DNA of 64,000 nt, from positions 1 to 64,000 of the forward strand of contig NZ_KN196471.1 in NCBI RefSeq assembly GCF_000761445.1, given 5' to 3'. Both the position numbers and the translations under genes were made by a program. Below are positions 1 to 7,770 of this stretch, piece by piece (position 1 is the first letter of the stretch; the number at the start of each line of letters is the position of its first letter). The stretch comes from Oleiagrimonas soli. GTDB lineage: Bacteria > Pseudomonadota > Gammaproteobacteria > Xanthomonadales > Rhodanobacteraceae. Under the pieces are notes generated by a model. It saw only the letters and a program-made list of their open reading frames with translations, ran no database searches and was not told where the DNA came from.

Positions 1-194
1 TTTCCGTCAACACCCTTTTTCAGGGAAATTTTCGGTCGCGGTGAACGCTCTTGCGAGCGACCGCTGCGATGTGCGGGCCGCGAATCTTACGCCCTCGGGC
101 AGGGGATGGGAAGGGGTTCATGCAAACTTTTTCGCACGGCGGTCGCGCTACACTCGAAGCACGCCTTTCAGATCCGCACGGGAACACGCTTCAC

Positions 195-653
195 ATGATT
201 CGACGCTACCTACTACCTGCGCTGCTGGCGCTTCTGGCCGGCGCATGCGTCGCCGCACCGACCCAACCGGCGACGCATACGCTGACGCTGCACGGCCACG
301 TCTTCCACGTGGAACTGGCGACCACCGACGCGCAACGCGACCTCGGCCTGATGCATCGCACGCACATGGCGACCGATCACGGCATGCTGTTCGCGTTCGC
401 TTACAGCGGGGTACAGACCTTCTGGATGAAGAACACGCTGATCCCGCTAGACATGCTGTTTTTCGACAAGGATCGCAAGCTGGTGTCGATGCAGTTGAAC
501 GTGCCGCCCTGCACCGCGGACCCGTGTCCGCTGTATCCCAGCGGCAAGCCGGCGATGTACGTGCTCGAACTTGCCGCCGGGACAGCCGCTCAGCTGGACA
601 TCCAGACCGGCGACACCTTTTCGCTGGAAGGGCGCATCGGCCCGGTGCATTGA
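195..653 (+). CDS. DUF192 family secreted protein
   Basis: A 152-residue exported protein of the DUF192 family, whose biochemical role is unknown. The start at 195 puts a hydrophobic signal sequence (MIRRYLLPALLALLAGACVA) at the N-terminus; an upstream in-frame start at 51 would bury it. The cysteine at the end of this stretch hints at a lipoprotein, but the lipobox is poor. The family hallmark is clear: a GMLF motif followed by FWMKNTLIPLD near residues 60-85. The 3' end is overlapped by a small convergent reading frame. Family membership is confident; function is not assigned. Confidence 0.85.
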   Translation: MIRRYLLPALLALLAGACVAAPTQPATHTLTLHGHVFHVELATTDAQRDLGLMHRTHMATDHGMLFAFAYSGVQTFWMKNTLIPLDMLFFDKDRKLVSMQLNVPPCTADPCPLYPSGKPAMYVLELAAGTAAQLDIQTGDTFSLEGRIGPVH

Positions 654-769
654 ACGCGTGCTTCGTCGGCAGGGCCGCAAGGCAGACCAACCTGGTAGGG
701 CACCAGCGGCCCGGGCATCATCTCGGGATGATCGAGCCAGGCGTCGTCAAAGGGAATGAACTGTTTCAT
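590..769 (-). CDS. Small hypothetical protein (59 aa) overlapping the DUF192 gene
   Basis: A 59-residue reading frame starting MKQFIPFDDAW. What supports it is a strong ribosome-binding site (GGAGGC about six bases before the ATG) and an N-terminal half of balanced composition (PFDD..., PGPLVPYQVGLPC). The last 64 bases lie antisense to the 3' end of the DUF192 gene, and the C-terminal third reads like unselected sequence. This could mean a truncated or frameshifted gene. No family recognised. It may instead be the leading part of a longer ancestral gene. Confidence 0.45.
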   Translation of the reverse strand: MKQFIPFDDAWLDHPEMMPGPLVPYQVGLPCGPADEARVQCTGPMRPSSEKVSPVWMSS

Positions 770-885
770 GGGCTGCCTCCGTAAAGCGTTCGGCGGAATT
801 GCAGCTTCATGAAAGCGCGGCGAACGGCCGCGCGGCGGGCCGATTCGGGCAATTGTCTGACCGGATCGGCGCATGCTGAGACGGA

Positions 886-1083
886 TCAGTCGATCTCGAT
901 CATCTCGAAATCGTCCTTGGTCACGCCGCAGTCGGGACAGGTCCAGGTGTCGGGAATGTCTTCCCAGCGCGTGCCCGGCTCGATGCCCTCCTCGGGCAGG
1001 CCCTCGGCCTCGTCGTAGATGAAACCGCACACCACGCACATCCATTTACGGGCAGCTACTGCCTCGGAACCGGTGACACTCAT
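886..1083 (-). CDS. Rubredoxin
   Basis: A 65-residue rubredoxin, a one-iron electron carrier of the cytoplasm. The two iron-binding pairs are plain: CVVCG at residues 16-20 and CPDCG at 49-53, with the typical W-E-D-I-P-D-T-W core between them. The ATG at 1083 gives about 13 residues before the first cysteine pair; a second ATG at 1095 would add four. It is divergent from thiE with under 100 bases between them. In related bacteria rubredoxin can serve alkane hydroxylases or oxidative-stress reductases, but no partner gene is visible here. Confidence 0.93.
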   Translation of the reverse strand: MSVTGSEAVAARKWMCVVCGFIYDEAEGLPEEGIEPGTRWEDIPDTWTCPDCGVTKDDFEMIEID

Positions 1084-1176
1084 CGCAGGAACCATGACCA
1101 TGCAAGGAAAGAAGGAACCGCCATTGTCGCAGCTTCGCGCACCGCAGGTACAGCCGATGCCGTCGAGGCGCTGCGC

Positions 1177-1818
1177 ATGAGCACGAAGCGCCTGCCCCAC
1201 GGCGGCCTCTACGCCATCGCCAACGGAGCGCGCGCGGATCTCGTCGACCGCGCCGTCGCCGCCATGCAGGGCGGCGCACGCATGCTGCAATATCGCGACC
1301 TGCACTCGGACGAACGCACGCGCCTCGCCACGGCACGCGCCCTGGTCGCCGCGGCGCAGCCGTTCGGCGTGCCCGTGCTGGTCGATCACGACATCGCGCT
1401 GATGCACGCCAGCGGCGCCGCCGGCGTACATCTGGGATCGATGGACGACGATCCCGCCGCCGTGCGCGCCGCGCTCGGCGAACATGCCGTGATCGGCGTG
1501 TCCTGCTACGGCGATCTGGAGCGCGCCCGCGAAATGGCGCGCAAGGACGTCGACTATCTGTCCTTCGGCGCGTTTCATCCGTCGCCGAGCAAGCCGCAGG
1601 CGCGGCAGGTCCCGATCGACCTGCTGCGCGAGGCCGCGACGCTGGGGCCGGCCGTGGTGGCAATCGGCGGCATCACCCCGGACAATGGCGCTCCACTGAT
1701 CGCCGCGGGCGCGGATTTCCTGGCCTCGATTTCCGGCGTGTTCGACGCCGACGACACACGCGCCGCCGCGCAGCGCTTCTCCACCCTGTTCGACGCAACA
1801 CGAGCCGCATCTTCATGA
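1177..1818 (+). CDS. thiE: Thiamine phosphate synthase
   Basis: A 213-residue TIM-barrel enzyme that joins the thiazole and hydroxymethylpyrimidine phosphates to give thiamine monophosphate. Visible motifs are QYRD (38-41), VDHD (69-72, the usual VNDR-like metal and substrate site), GVHLG (83-87), SCYG (109-112) and the phosphate-binding AIGGI (162-166). GAGG lies nine bases before the ATG. The stop overlaps the hemL start as ATGA, so the two are translationally coupled. No thiamine riboswitch fold was found in the short upstream region. Confidence 0.93.
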   Translation: MSTKRLPHGGLYAIANGARADLVDRAVAAMQGGARMLQYRDLHSDERTRLATARALVAAAQPFGVPVLVDHDIALMHASGAAGVHLGSMDDDPAAVRAALGEHAVIGVSCYGDLERAREMARKDVDYLSFGAFHPSPSKPQARQVPIDLLREAATLGPAVVAIGGITPDNGAPLIAAGADFLASISGVFDADDTRAAAQRFSTLFDATRAASS

Positions 1819-3098
1819 CCAGCAACCACGAACTGTTCCAACGCGCGCAACCGCTCATGCCCGGCGGCGTGAATTCGCCCGTGCGCGCCTTCAACTCCGT
1901 CGGCGGCGAGCCGTTCTTCACGCAGCGCGCCGAGGGCGCCTACCTGTGGGACGTGGAAGGCAAGCGCTACATCGATTATGTCGGCTCCTGGGGACCGATG
2001 ATCGCCGGCCACAACCATCCGCATGTACGCGAGGCCGTGGAGCGCGCGGTGCGCGACGGCCTGTCCTTCGGCACGCCGTGCGCAGCGGAAGTGACGATGG
2101 CCGAGACGATCCAGGCCATGGTGCCGTCGATGGAAATGCTGCGCATGGTCAATTCGGGCACCGAGGCGACCATGTCGGCCATCCGCCTGGCGCGCGGCGC
2201 GACCGGACGCGGCAAGATCGTGAAATTCGAGGGCTGCTATCACGGCCACGGCGACAGCTTCCTGGTCAAGGCCGGCTCCGGCGCGCTGACCTTCGGCGTG
2301 CCGACTTCGCCGGGCGTACCCAAGGCCAGCGCCGATCTGACCCTGACCCTGCCCTACAACGACCCCGACGCCGCCAGGGCACTGTTCGCCGAGCAGGGCG
2401 CGGACATCGCCGGACTCATCATCGAGCCGGTGGCCGGCAACATGAACTGCGTGCCACCCGAAGCCGGCTACCTGGAAGGCCTGCGCGAGCTGTGCACGCA
2501 GCACGGCGCGGTGCTGATCTTCGACGAAGTGATGACCGGCTTCCGCGTCGCCGCCGGCGGTGCCCAGGCGTACTACGGCGTGACGCCGGACCTGAGCACC
2601 TTCGGCAAGGTCATCGGCGGCGGCATGCCGGTCGGCGCCTACGGCGGCAAGCGCGAGCTGATGCAGCAGATCGCGCCGACCGGACCGATCTACCAGGCCG
2701 GCACGCTGAGCGGCAATCCGGTGGCGATGGCGGCGGGTCTGGCGATGCTGGAACTGGTGCGCGAACCGGGCTTCCACCGCGCACTGGAGGACAAGGGCGC
2801 GATGCTGGTGAACGGCATGCAGCAGCTGGCCGACAAACACGGCATCGCGTTCAGCACGCATCTGGTGGGCGGCATGTTCGGCCTGTTCTTCGGTCCCGGC
2901 CCCGTGACCCGCTTCGAGCAGGTCACCGCCTGCGACATCGACGCCTTCAAGCGCTTCTTCCACGGCATGCTCGAACGCGGCGTGTACCTGGCGCCGAGCG
3001 CGTTCGAGGCCGGTTTCATGTCCTCGGCGCACAGCGACGCCGACATCGAACAGACGCTGGCCGCCGCCGACGAGGCGATGGCGGCACTGCACGCCTGA
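1815..3098 (+). CDS. hemL: Glutamate-1-semialdehyde 2,1-aminomutase
   Basis: A 427-residue class-III PLP aminotransferase-fold enzyme converting glutamate-1-semialdehyde to 5-aminolevulinate, the C5 route to heme. The PLP lysine is K265 in [10 protein letters not shown]. The cofactor aspartate lies in [10 protein letters not shown] (235-244), and NSGTEA (113-118) binds the phosphate. Length and the opening [23 protein letters not shown] are typical of the family. It overlaps thiE by four bases, and a channel gene begins 11 bases after its stop. The heme product is relevant to the heme A and oxidase genes at the other end of the window. Confidence 0.96.
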   Translation: MTSNHELFQRAQPLMPGGVNSPVRAFNSVGGEPFFTQRAEGAYLWDVEGKRYIDYVGSWGPMIAGHNHPHVREAVERAVRDGLSFGTPCAAEVTMAETIQAMVPSMEMLRMVNSGTEATMSAIRLARGATGRGKIVKFEGCYHGHGDSFLVKAGSGALTFGVPTSPGVPKASADLTLTLPYNDPDAARALFAEQGADIAGLIIEPVAGNMNCVPPEAGYLEGLRELCTQHGAVLIFDEVMTGFRVAAGGAQAYYGVTPDLSTFGKVIGGGMPVGAYGGKRELMQQIAPTGPIYQAGTLSGNPVAMAAGLAMLELVREPGFHRALEDKGAMLVNGMQQLADKHGIAFSTHLVGGMFGLFFGPGPVTRFEQVTACDIDAFKRFFHGMLERGVYLAPSAFEAGFMSSAHSDADIEQTLAAADEAMAALHA

Positions 3099-3109
3099 GG
3101 AAACCCGCC

Positions 3110-3991
3110 TTGTCCCGCCGCGCGCCACGCCAACACTTCGCACCGCACGCCCCGGCCGGCGGCGCGGCATGGCGCGCGCGCTGGTTCCACGTGATCTTCG
3201 GCCATCAGGATCGCGCCGGGCGCGGGTTCGACGTGATCCTGATCGTGGCGATCGTGGCCAGCATCCTGGTCACGATGCTGGACTCGGTGCAAAGCCTGCA
3301 TGCGCGCTACGGCACCGAGTTCTATCTGGCCGAATGGGCCTTCACTCTGGCCTTCACCACGGAATACCTGGTACGACTGTGGGTGGTCGAACGGCCATGG
3401 CGCTACGCACGCAGCTTTTTCGGTGTGGTCGATCTGCTGTCGGTGCTGCCGACCTACATCAGCCTCGCGCTGGCTGGCAGCCAGTACCTGCTGGTGATCC
3501 GCGCACTGCGCATCCTGCGCATCTTCCGCGTGCTGAAGCTGACCCGCTACGTGGGCGAGGCCGACCTGCTGTGGACGGCGCTGATCCGCAGCCGGCGCAA
3601 GGTACTGGTGTTCGTCAGCACCTTCCTGACCCTGGTGCTGATCTTCGGTGCGCTGATGTACCTGATCGAAGGGCCGCGCCACGGCTTCACCTCGATCCCG
3701 CAGTCGATGTACTGGGCGGTCATCACCATGACCACGGTCGGTTTCGGCGACATCACCCCGTCGACGCCGCTGGGCCAGTTGCTGACCTCGTTCATCATCC
3801 TGATCGGCTACAGCATCATCGTGGTGCCGACCGGCATCTTCACCGCCGAACTGGCGTCCGGTCTGCGCACGGCGCAGGCGCAGCGGCGATGCGATCAGTG
3901 CGACCTCAACGGGCATGAAGTCGACGCGCGCTACTGCCGCCGCTGCGGTGCGCTGCTGACCGACAGCGACGCATCCGAAGCGGCTTCCTGA
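3110..3991 (+). CDS. Voltage-gated potassium channel-like protein with C-terminal zinc ribbon
   Basis: A 293-residue six-transmembrane ion channel. S4 carries regularly spaced positive residues (R131, R134, R137, R140, K143), and the selectivity filter TVGFGD sits at 209-214 between S5 and S6. After S6 comes an unusual tail with two CxxC pairs (C261/C264 and C276/C279), a zinc-ribbon-like knuckle. The start is a TTG at 3110, seven to eight bases after GAGGAAA, giving an 11-base gap from hemL; no suitable ATG exists before S1. A K+ channel is the best call, and ion specificity is inferred from the filter. It may be co-transcribed with thiE-hemL. Confidence 0.88.
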   Translation: MSRRAPRQHFAPHAPAGGAAWRARWFHVIFGHQDRAGRGFDVILIVAIVASILVTMLDSVQSLHARYGTEFYLAEWAFTLAFTTEYLVRLWVVERPWRYARSFFGVVDLLSVLPTYISLALAGSQYLLVIRALRILRIFRVLKLTRYVGEADLLWTALIRSRRKVLVFVSTFLTLVLIFGALMYLIEGPRHGFTSIPQSMYWAVITMTTVGFGDITPSTPLGQLLTSFIILIGYSIIVVPTGIFTAELASGLRTAQAQRRCDQCDLNGHEVDARYCRRCGALLTDSDASEAAS

Positions 3992-4045
3992 GCAGCGCGA
4001 AAAGTTGCTACGTGCCGGTTGTCGCGGCTTCGCCCGTACCTTCGG

Positions 4046-5296
4046 TCAAGCGTCCGCTGCCGCCAGAAAATCGTCCAGCGCGGCGGAGAGTCGTTGCAGA
4101 CCCTCGGCCACGTCGGCATCGTCGATGTTGAGCGCGGGCACCAGCCGCAGCACATCGGGACCGGCCTGCAGGATCAGCAGACCATGCCGCGCGGCGTGGT
4201 CGAGTATCTCGCCCGCACGCCCCGCGAAGTCTTCCTTCAGCACCGCGCCCAGCATCAGCCCGCGGCCGCGGACTTCGCGGAACAGGCGTTGCCCGCCCAT
4301 CCGCATCAGCGCCTCGCGCAGCACGGCGGACTGCCGCTCGACGTTGGCGCGCAGGGTGTCCGAATCCAGTTCGCGCAACGCTGCGCAGGCCACGGCCGCC
4401 GCCAGCGGATTGCCGCCGAAGGTGGTGCCGTGCGCGCCGAAGCCCATGACCTCGGCAACCTTGGGGCCGGCCAGCATCGCGCCGATCGGCACGCCGCAGC
4501 CCAGCGCCTTGGCCAGGGTGACGATGTCCGGCGTCACCCCGTCCTGCGCATGCGCGAACAGCGTGCCGGTGCGGCTCATGCCGCATTGGATCTCGTCCAG
4601 CACCAGCAAGGCGTCGTGCGCGTCGCACAGTTCGCGCAGACGCTTCAGGAATCCGGGCGCGGCCGGCACCACGCCGCCCTCGCCCTGTACCGGCTCGACC
4701 AGGATGGCGGCGACGTCGCCCGCCTGCATCGCCGTTTCCACCGCCGCCGCATCGTTGAACGGCAGATAGCGGAAGCCGCCCGGCAGCGGTTCGTAACCCG
4801 CCTGGTACTTCGGCTGCGCGGTGGCGGTGACGGTCGCCAGCGTGCGTCCGTGAAAAGAACCCTGGAACGTGAGGATCACGCGACGCTCGGGTCCGCGCCC
4901 CTGCGCGGCGGCCCACTTGCGCACCAGCTTGATCGCGGCCTCGTTGGCCTCGGCGCCGGAATTGCACAGGAACACGCGCTCGGCGAAGTCCGCCGCCTCG
5001 ACCAGCGCCTCGGCCAACCGCAGCGGCGGCTCGGTGTAGAACACGTTGCTGACGTGCCACAGCTTCTGCGCCTGCTCGGTCAGCGCCGCGAGCAGCGCCG
5101 GATGGCGATGACCCAGCGCGTTGACCGCGATGCCGCCGCCAAAATCGATGTAGTCGCGCCCCTCGACGTCCCACACGCGCGATCCCTCGCCGCGGTCGAG
5201 CACCAATTCGCGCGGACGGTAGACCGGCAGGTAGTAACGCTGACCGAGGGCGGTCAGCGTCGCGGTGGACGCGTGTCCTTCTGGGGAGTCGTGCAT
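4046..5296 (-). CDS. argD: Acetylornithine/succinyl-ornithine-type aminotransferase
   Basis: A 416-residue class-III PLP aminotransferase of the ArgD/AstC group. It interconverts N-acetylornithine and N-acetylglutamate semialdehyde in arginine synthesis, and often also serves lysine synthesis (DapC activity). Motifs are SGAEANE (113-119), LDEIQCGMSRTG (from 233) and the PLP lysine K263 in TLAKALG. It is convergent with the channel gene. With no arg or ast genes nearby, the biosynthetic and catabolic paralogs cannot be separated by context, so the symbol is provisional. Confidence 0.85.
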   Translation of the reverse strand: MHDSPEGHASTATLTALGQRYYLPVYRPRELVLDRGEGSRVWDVEGRDYIDFGGGIAVNALGHRHPALLAALTEQAQKLWHVSNVFYTEPPLRLAEALVEAADFAERVFLCNSGAEANEAAIKLVRKWAAAQGRGPERRVILTFQGSFHGRTLATVTATAQPKYQAGYEPLPGGFRYLPFNDAAAVETAMQAGDVAAILVEPVQGEGGVVPAAPGFLKRLRELCDAHDALLVLDEIQCGMSRTGTLFAHAQDGVTPDIVTLAKALGCGVPIGAMLAGPKVAEVMGFGAHGTTFGGNPLAAAVACAALRELDSDTLRANVERQSAVLREALMRMGGQRLFREVRGRGLMLGAVLKEDFAGRAGEILDHAARHGLLILQAGPDVLRLVPALNIDDADVAEGLQRLSAALDDFLAAADA

Positions 5297-5378
5297 GGGG
5301 ACGTTCCGTTACGTGCGGCGCAAACGCTTAAATCAAAACGGCGTGCCTTGATGTATCCGCCTTGAGCGCAAGGCAAGA

Positions 5379-5711
5379 TTACATGCCTCCGATAACCTCA
5401 ACCAGCTTTCCCTTGGCATCAAAGGCATAAGAAGGTCCTCCGGAGGCGTTCATGTGCTTGCCATGAAAAAGTGCATAGGGAGCCACGGCTACATGCCACT
5501 TCCCATCGACGAAAAGAGCGTCGTAGTCGCAACCAGCGGAGACAGGCGGCTTGCACAAAGACGTAGACAAGCGCTTTGCCGCGTTGATGACAATCTGTTT
5601 CGCGACACGCTGTCCAGATCGGTTTGGCTTTGGCTGGTGTCGCAGTGGTTCCGACGCACCACCTGTAATGCACGCCAGAGTCATACATAGGACTGCGAAA
5701 GCATTGTGCAT
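5379..5711 (-). CDS. Hypothetical secreted protein
   Basis: A 110-residue protein, not recognised. The ATG at 5711 has GGA six bases upstream and gives a short signal peptide (MHNAFAVLCMTLACITGGAS). An alternative start at 5726 has no ribosome site. The mature part has cysteines at about 52 and 60, and ends in a pattern (DGKWHVAVAPY, then GGPSYAFDAKGKLVEV) loosely like NTF2-type small domains; that resemblance is weak. Base composition is clearly less GC-rich than its neighbours, which may mark acquired DNA or relaxed selection. Confidence 0.6.
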   Translation of the reverse strand: MHNAFAVLCMTLACITGGASEPLRHQPKPNRSGQRVAKQIVINAAKRLSTSLCKPPVSAGCDYDALFVDGKWHVAVAPYALFHGKHMNASGGPSYAFDAKGKLVEVIGGM

Positions 5712-5753
5712 GTGATCCGTCTGCATGATGCATGTCTGCCGCAGGCGCTACGG

Positions 5754-6176
5754 TCACCAGCTGCCGGTGTTCTCCATCGACGCCCACGGCTCGGCCGGCG
5801 CCAGTGGCTCGCCCTTTTGCAGCAGTTCGATGGAAATCAGGTCCGGCGAACGCACGAAGGCCATGTGGCCGTCGCGCGGCGGGCGGTTGATGACCACGCC
5901 CATGTCCTGCAGGTGGGCGCACAGCGCGTAGATGTCGTCGACGGCGAACGCCAGGTGACCGAAGTTGCGCGCCGAGCCGTAGTCCTCGTTCGAGTCCCAG
6001 TTGTGGGTCAGCTCGACCTCGACCTCGGACTGCCCGGGCGCGGCCAGATAGACCAGCGTGAATTTGCCCTGCGGATAATCCTTGCGCCGTGTCTCGACCA
6101 GACCCAGGCCGTCGCGGAAGAAACGCAGCGAGGCGTCGAGATCGCGCACGCGCACCATGCTGTGCAGGAATTTCAT
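5754..6176 (-). CDS. gloA: Glyoxalase I family protein (lactoylglutathione lyase)
   Basis: A 140-residue vicinal-oxygen-chelate protein. Glyoxalase I isomerises the methylglyoxal-glutathione hemithioacetal to S-lactoylglutathione. The four metal ligands expected in GloA are present: H5, E55, H74 and E117. So are the signatures DYPQGKFTLVYL, ELTHNW and GHLAFAVDDIYA. The ATG at 6176 has GAGG nine bases upstream; earlier in-frame starts lack spacing. Its 5' end faces the regulatory region of the amyloid-like operon, from which it diverges. Confidence 0.85.
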   Translation of the reverse strand: MKFLHSMVRVRDLDASLRFFRDGLGLVETRRKDYPQGKFTLVYLAAPGQSEVEVELTHNWDSNEDYGSARNFGHLAFAVDDIYALCAHLQDMGVVINRPPRDGHMAFVRSPDLISIELLQKGEPLAPAEPWASMENTGSW

Positions 6177-6340
6177 CGGTTGCATCCTCTTCAAAGAAAC
6201 CGTTTGCGTGAACCCACGCCGCTGTCCGGCAACACGCACGATGCGCGCACCCGCCGCCCGGACTAGACCGTCTGCAGGCGCGCCTCGGCCGCACGGCAGA
6301 GCCGCCTGGCTAACCGGCCGACCGACGCGGCTGTGACAGC

Positions 6341-6358
6341 TGTTGCATCAGCGTAACA
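6341..6358. promoter_or_regulatory. Upstream dyad 1, candidate activator site
   Basis: TGTTGC-N6-GTAACA, one mismatch from a perfect 6-bp inverted repeat. It lies about 180 bases upstream of the predicted start of the sigma-54 promoter. It shares half-sites and spacer length with a second dyad exactly 84 bases downstream. Proposed as an enhancer site for the sigma-54 activator encoded at the end of the operon; this is inference. Confidence 0.5.
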
Positions 6359-6424
6359 CCCGCCGCAAGCCGGGCCGCAGCCAACGTTTGCCGTCGATTC
6401 ATCGCCCGCGGTCGCCGCCACAGG

Positions 6425-6442
6425 TGTTGCTCGCATGCAACA
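6425..6442. promoter_or_regulatory. Upstream dyad 2, candidate activator site
   Basis: TGTTGC-N6-GCAACA, a perfect 6-bp inverted repeat. Its centre lies 75 bases upstream of the -24 element. Centre-to-centre distance to dyad 1 is 84 bases, eight helical turns, so both would face the same side of the DNA, as expected for cooperating enhancer-binding protein dimers. Proposed, not shown, to bind the VpsR-like activator. Confidence 0.5.
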
Positions 6443-6506
6443 GGCTTGTTGTCACGGCAGCGTCACGATGGAGCGAAAGCGCGCTGCGCCAAGGGTTGTC
6501 GCCGGC

Positions 6507-6521
6507 TGGCACCGAACTTGC
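6507..6521 (+). promoter_or_regulatory. Sigma-54 (RpoN) promoter, -24/-12
   Basis: TGGCAC-CGAAC-TTGC with GG at 6508-6509 and GC at 6520-6521, the invariant ten-base spacing. It matches the RpoN consensus TGGCAC-N5-TTGC at every core position. Transcription should begin near 6532, giving a leader of about 23 bases before the first gene of the six-gene operon. A sigma-54 activator gene at the far end of the locus supports the reading. Confidence 0.85.
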
Positions 6522-6554
6522 GAGTTGGGGGAGGTCACCAGCACGGAGCGCGAC

Positions 6555-7076
6555 ATGCACATTCGACCGCAGCGATTCTTCCCCCATCGCCCGCACTACG
6601 CGATGCGCGCATCGATGGCGGCGAGCCTGCTGTTCGCACTCGCATCGCCCATTCATGCCGGCGATGCGCACAAGGCGGTGAAGGCCCAGCACGGCGAGAT
6701 GGTGCTGCTGCGCGACGTACCGGCGCGTCACGCCACGCGCTCGCAACCGCCCGGCATGGCGCTGATCGTCGACCCGCGTCCGAACCGCGAACTGGCGGGC
6801 GCACTGGGCACCGGTGGCGAGCTCGACGACAGCCAGATCGCCTCGCTGAGCGCCAGCCCCGCGGCCGCCGCCGGTCAAACGACCGGCGCCCGCATGACGC
6901 AACTGCTGAGCGTGTCCACCCGCAACAGCACGAGTTCCTCGCGGGTCTCGCACGACAACGCACCGCCCGGCACCAACCCGATGAGCACCGTCGGCAGCGC
7001 CACGCGCGGCATCGGTTCGCAAGTGCAACACGCGCTGAGCGCCCTGCCGCTGCCCACGCAACCGGGTCAGCGCTGA
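6555..7076 (+). CDS. Secreted protein at the fapA position of the amyloid-like operon
   Basis: A 173-residue exported protein, not assigned to a known family. The ATG at 6555 has GGAG six bases upstream. The hydrophobic core (MAASLLFALASPIHA) begins after about 20 residues, giving a long basic n-region with cleavage near residue 35. A shorter start at M17 is possible. The mature part holds EMVLLRDVPARHA, PPGMALIVDPRPN, an acidic GGELDDSQIASLSAS (87-101) and then a low-complexity Ser/Thr/Asn tail. It lacks the N-rich repeat of its neighbours. First gene after the sigma-54 promoter. By position it may correspond to FapA, a fibrillation-modulating protein in Pseudomonas; similarity was not established. 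Confidence 0.75.
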   Translation: MHIRPQRFFPHRPHYAMRASMAASLLFALASPIHAGDAHKAVKAQHGEMVLLRDVPARHATRSQPPGMALIVDPRPNRELAGALGTGGELDDSQIASLSASPAAAAGQTTGARMTQLLSVSTRNSTSSSRVSHDNAPPGTNPMSTVGSATRGIGSQVQHALSALPLPTQPGQR

Positions 7077-7087
7077 GGACGATGCCG

Positions 7088-7723
7088 ATGCCTGCCCTCC
7101 GCCGCGTTCTCCTGCTGCTCACGCCGCTGACGCTGTTCGCCGCGCTCCCGGCGCACGCCGAGGACGACAGCTACCAGCAGATGCTGCAGTACCTGACGCA
7201 CACGCGCATGGACGGCCAGACACTGAACAATGCCTCGGGCGTGGTCGGCGTGAACATGGCCTCCGGCGACTTCAACCAGCAGACCAACGTGCGCGCCCTG
7301 GCCGTGGGCGATCACGCGGCGATCCAGGTCCGCACGCGCCAGTCGCGCACGACCAACGTCGCCACCGACCCCGACGTCGCCAGCGCCAGCATCGGCGGCC
7401 AGGCCATGCAGGGCGCGCAGGGCGTCTTCTCGATCAACCAGGCCAGCGGCAACGGCAACGCGGAACGCAACGTGGTGACCGCGGCGCTGGCCAGACAGGG
7501 CATACGCGAAGCCGGCGACACATGGTTTGCCGCCGCTTCCGCGTCCGCAGGGGGAACCGTTTCCCCCGCTCCGTCGGCAGCCGCCGGCAAGGAGCGCGCC
7601 GTCGCCGTCGAATCGACTGCCATGCAGGAGGTTCGCGGCGTCGTGCAACTCAATCAGGTCGCCGGATCGGCCAATGCAGCGTCCAACCAGCTGCATCTGT
7701 CGATCTCGCAGCCCGTGCAATAG
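7088..7723 (+). CDS. Repeat-containing secreted protein, FapB-like minor subunit candidate
   Basis: A 211-residue exported protein. The ATG at 7088 is nine bases after GAGG overlapping the previous stop; an ATG at 7082 is too close. Signal peptide MPALRRVLLLLTPLTLFAALPAHA. Three imperfect copies of a G-h-h-x-h-N-x3-G-x2-N-x3-N repeat lie at 47-72 (SGVVGVNMASGDFNQQTN), 109-134 and 180-205. The last two are degenerate. Size, repeat count and position just before the longer repeat protein fit a FapB-type nucleator. Known family logic: FapB nucleates FapC amyloid. Here this is inferred from repeats and gene order. Confidence 0.8.
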   Translation: MPALRRVLLLLTPLTLFAALPAHAEDDSYQQMLQYLTHTRMDGQTLNNASGVVGVNMASGDFNQQTNVRALAVGDHAAIQVRTRQSRTTNVATDPDVASASIGGQAMQGAQGVFSINQASGNGNAERNVVTAALARQGIREAGDTWFAAASASAGGTVSPAPSAAAGKERAVAVESTAMQEVRGVVQLNQVAGSANAASNQLHLSISQPVQ

Positions 7724-7770
7724 CAACAGCCATTCGCAGAACAACCATGGACCAGAGAGAGGGAAACACC

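Noticed and set aside
41-784. 247-codon plus-strand frame at the window start
   Set aside because: Overlaps the DUF192 gene in another frame; Arg-rich translation without motifs.
1084-1176. Possible TPP riboswitch upstream of thiE
   Set aside because: The interval is only 93 bases and shows neither the conserved CUGAGA-type core nor the paired helices of a THI-box.
1575-3170. 531-codon minus-strand frame opposite thiE and hemL
   Set aside because: Shadow of conserved genes, with a His/Arg-rich translation typical of reverse frames in GC-rich DNA.
5297-5378. Possible terminator or small RNA between argD and the hypothetical gene
   Set aside because: No stem followed by a T-run and no promoter-like signal could be made out.
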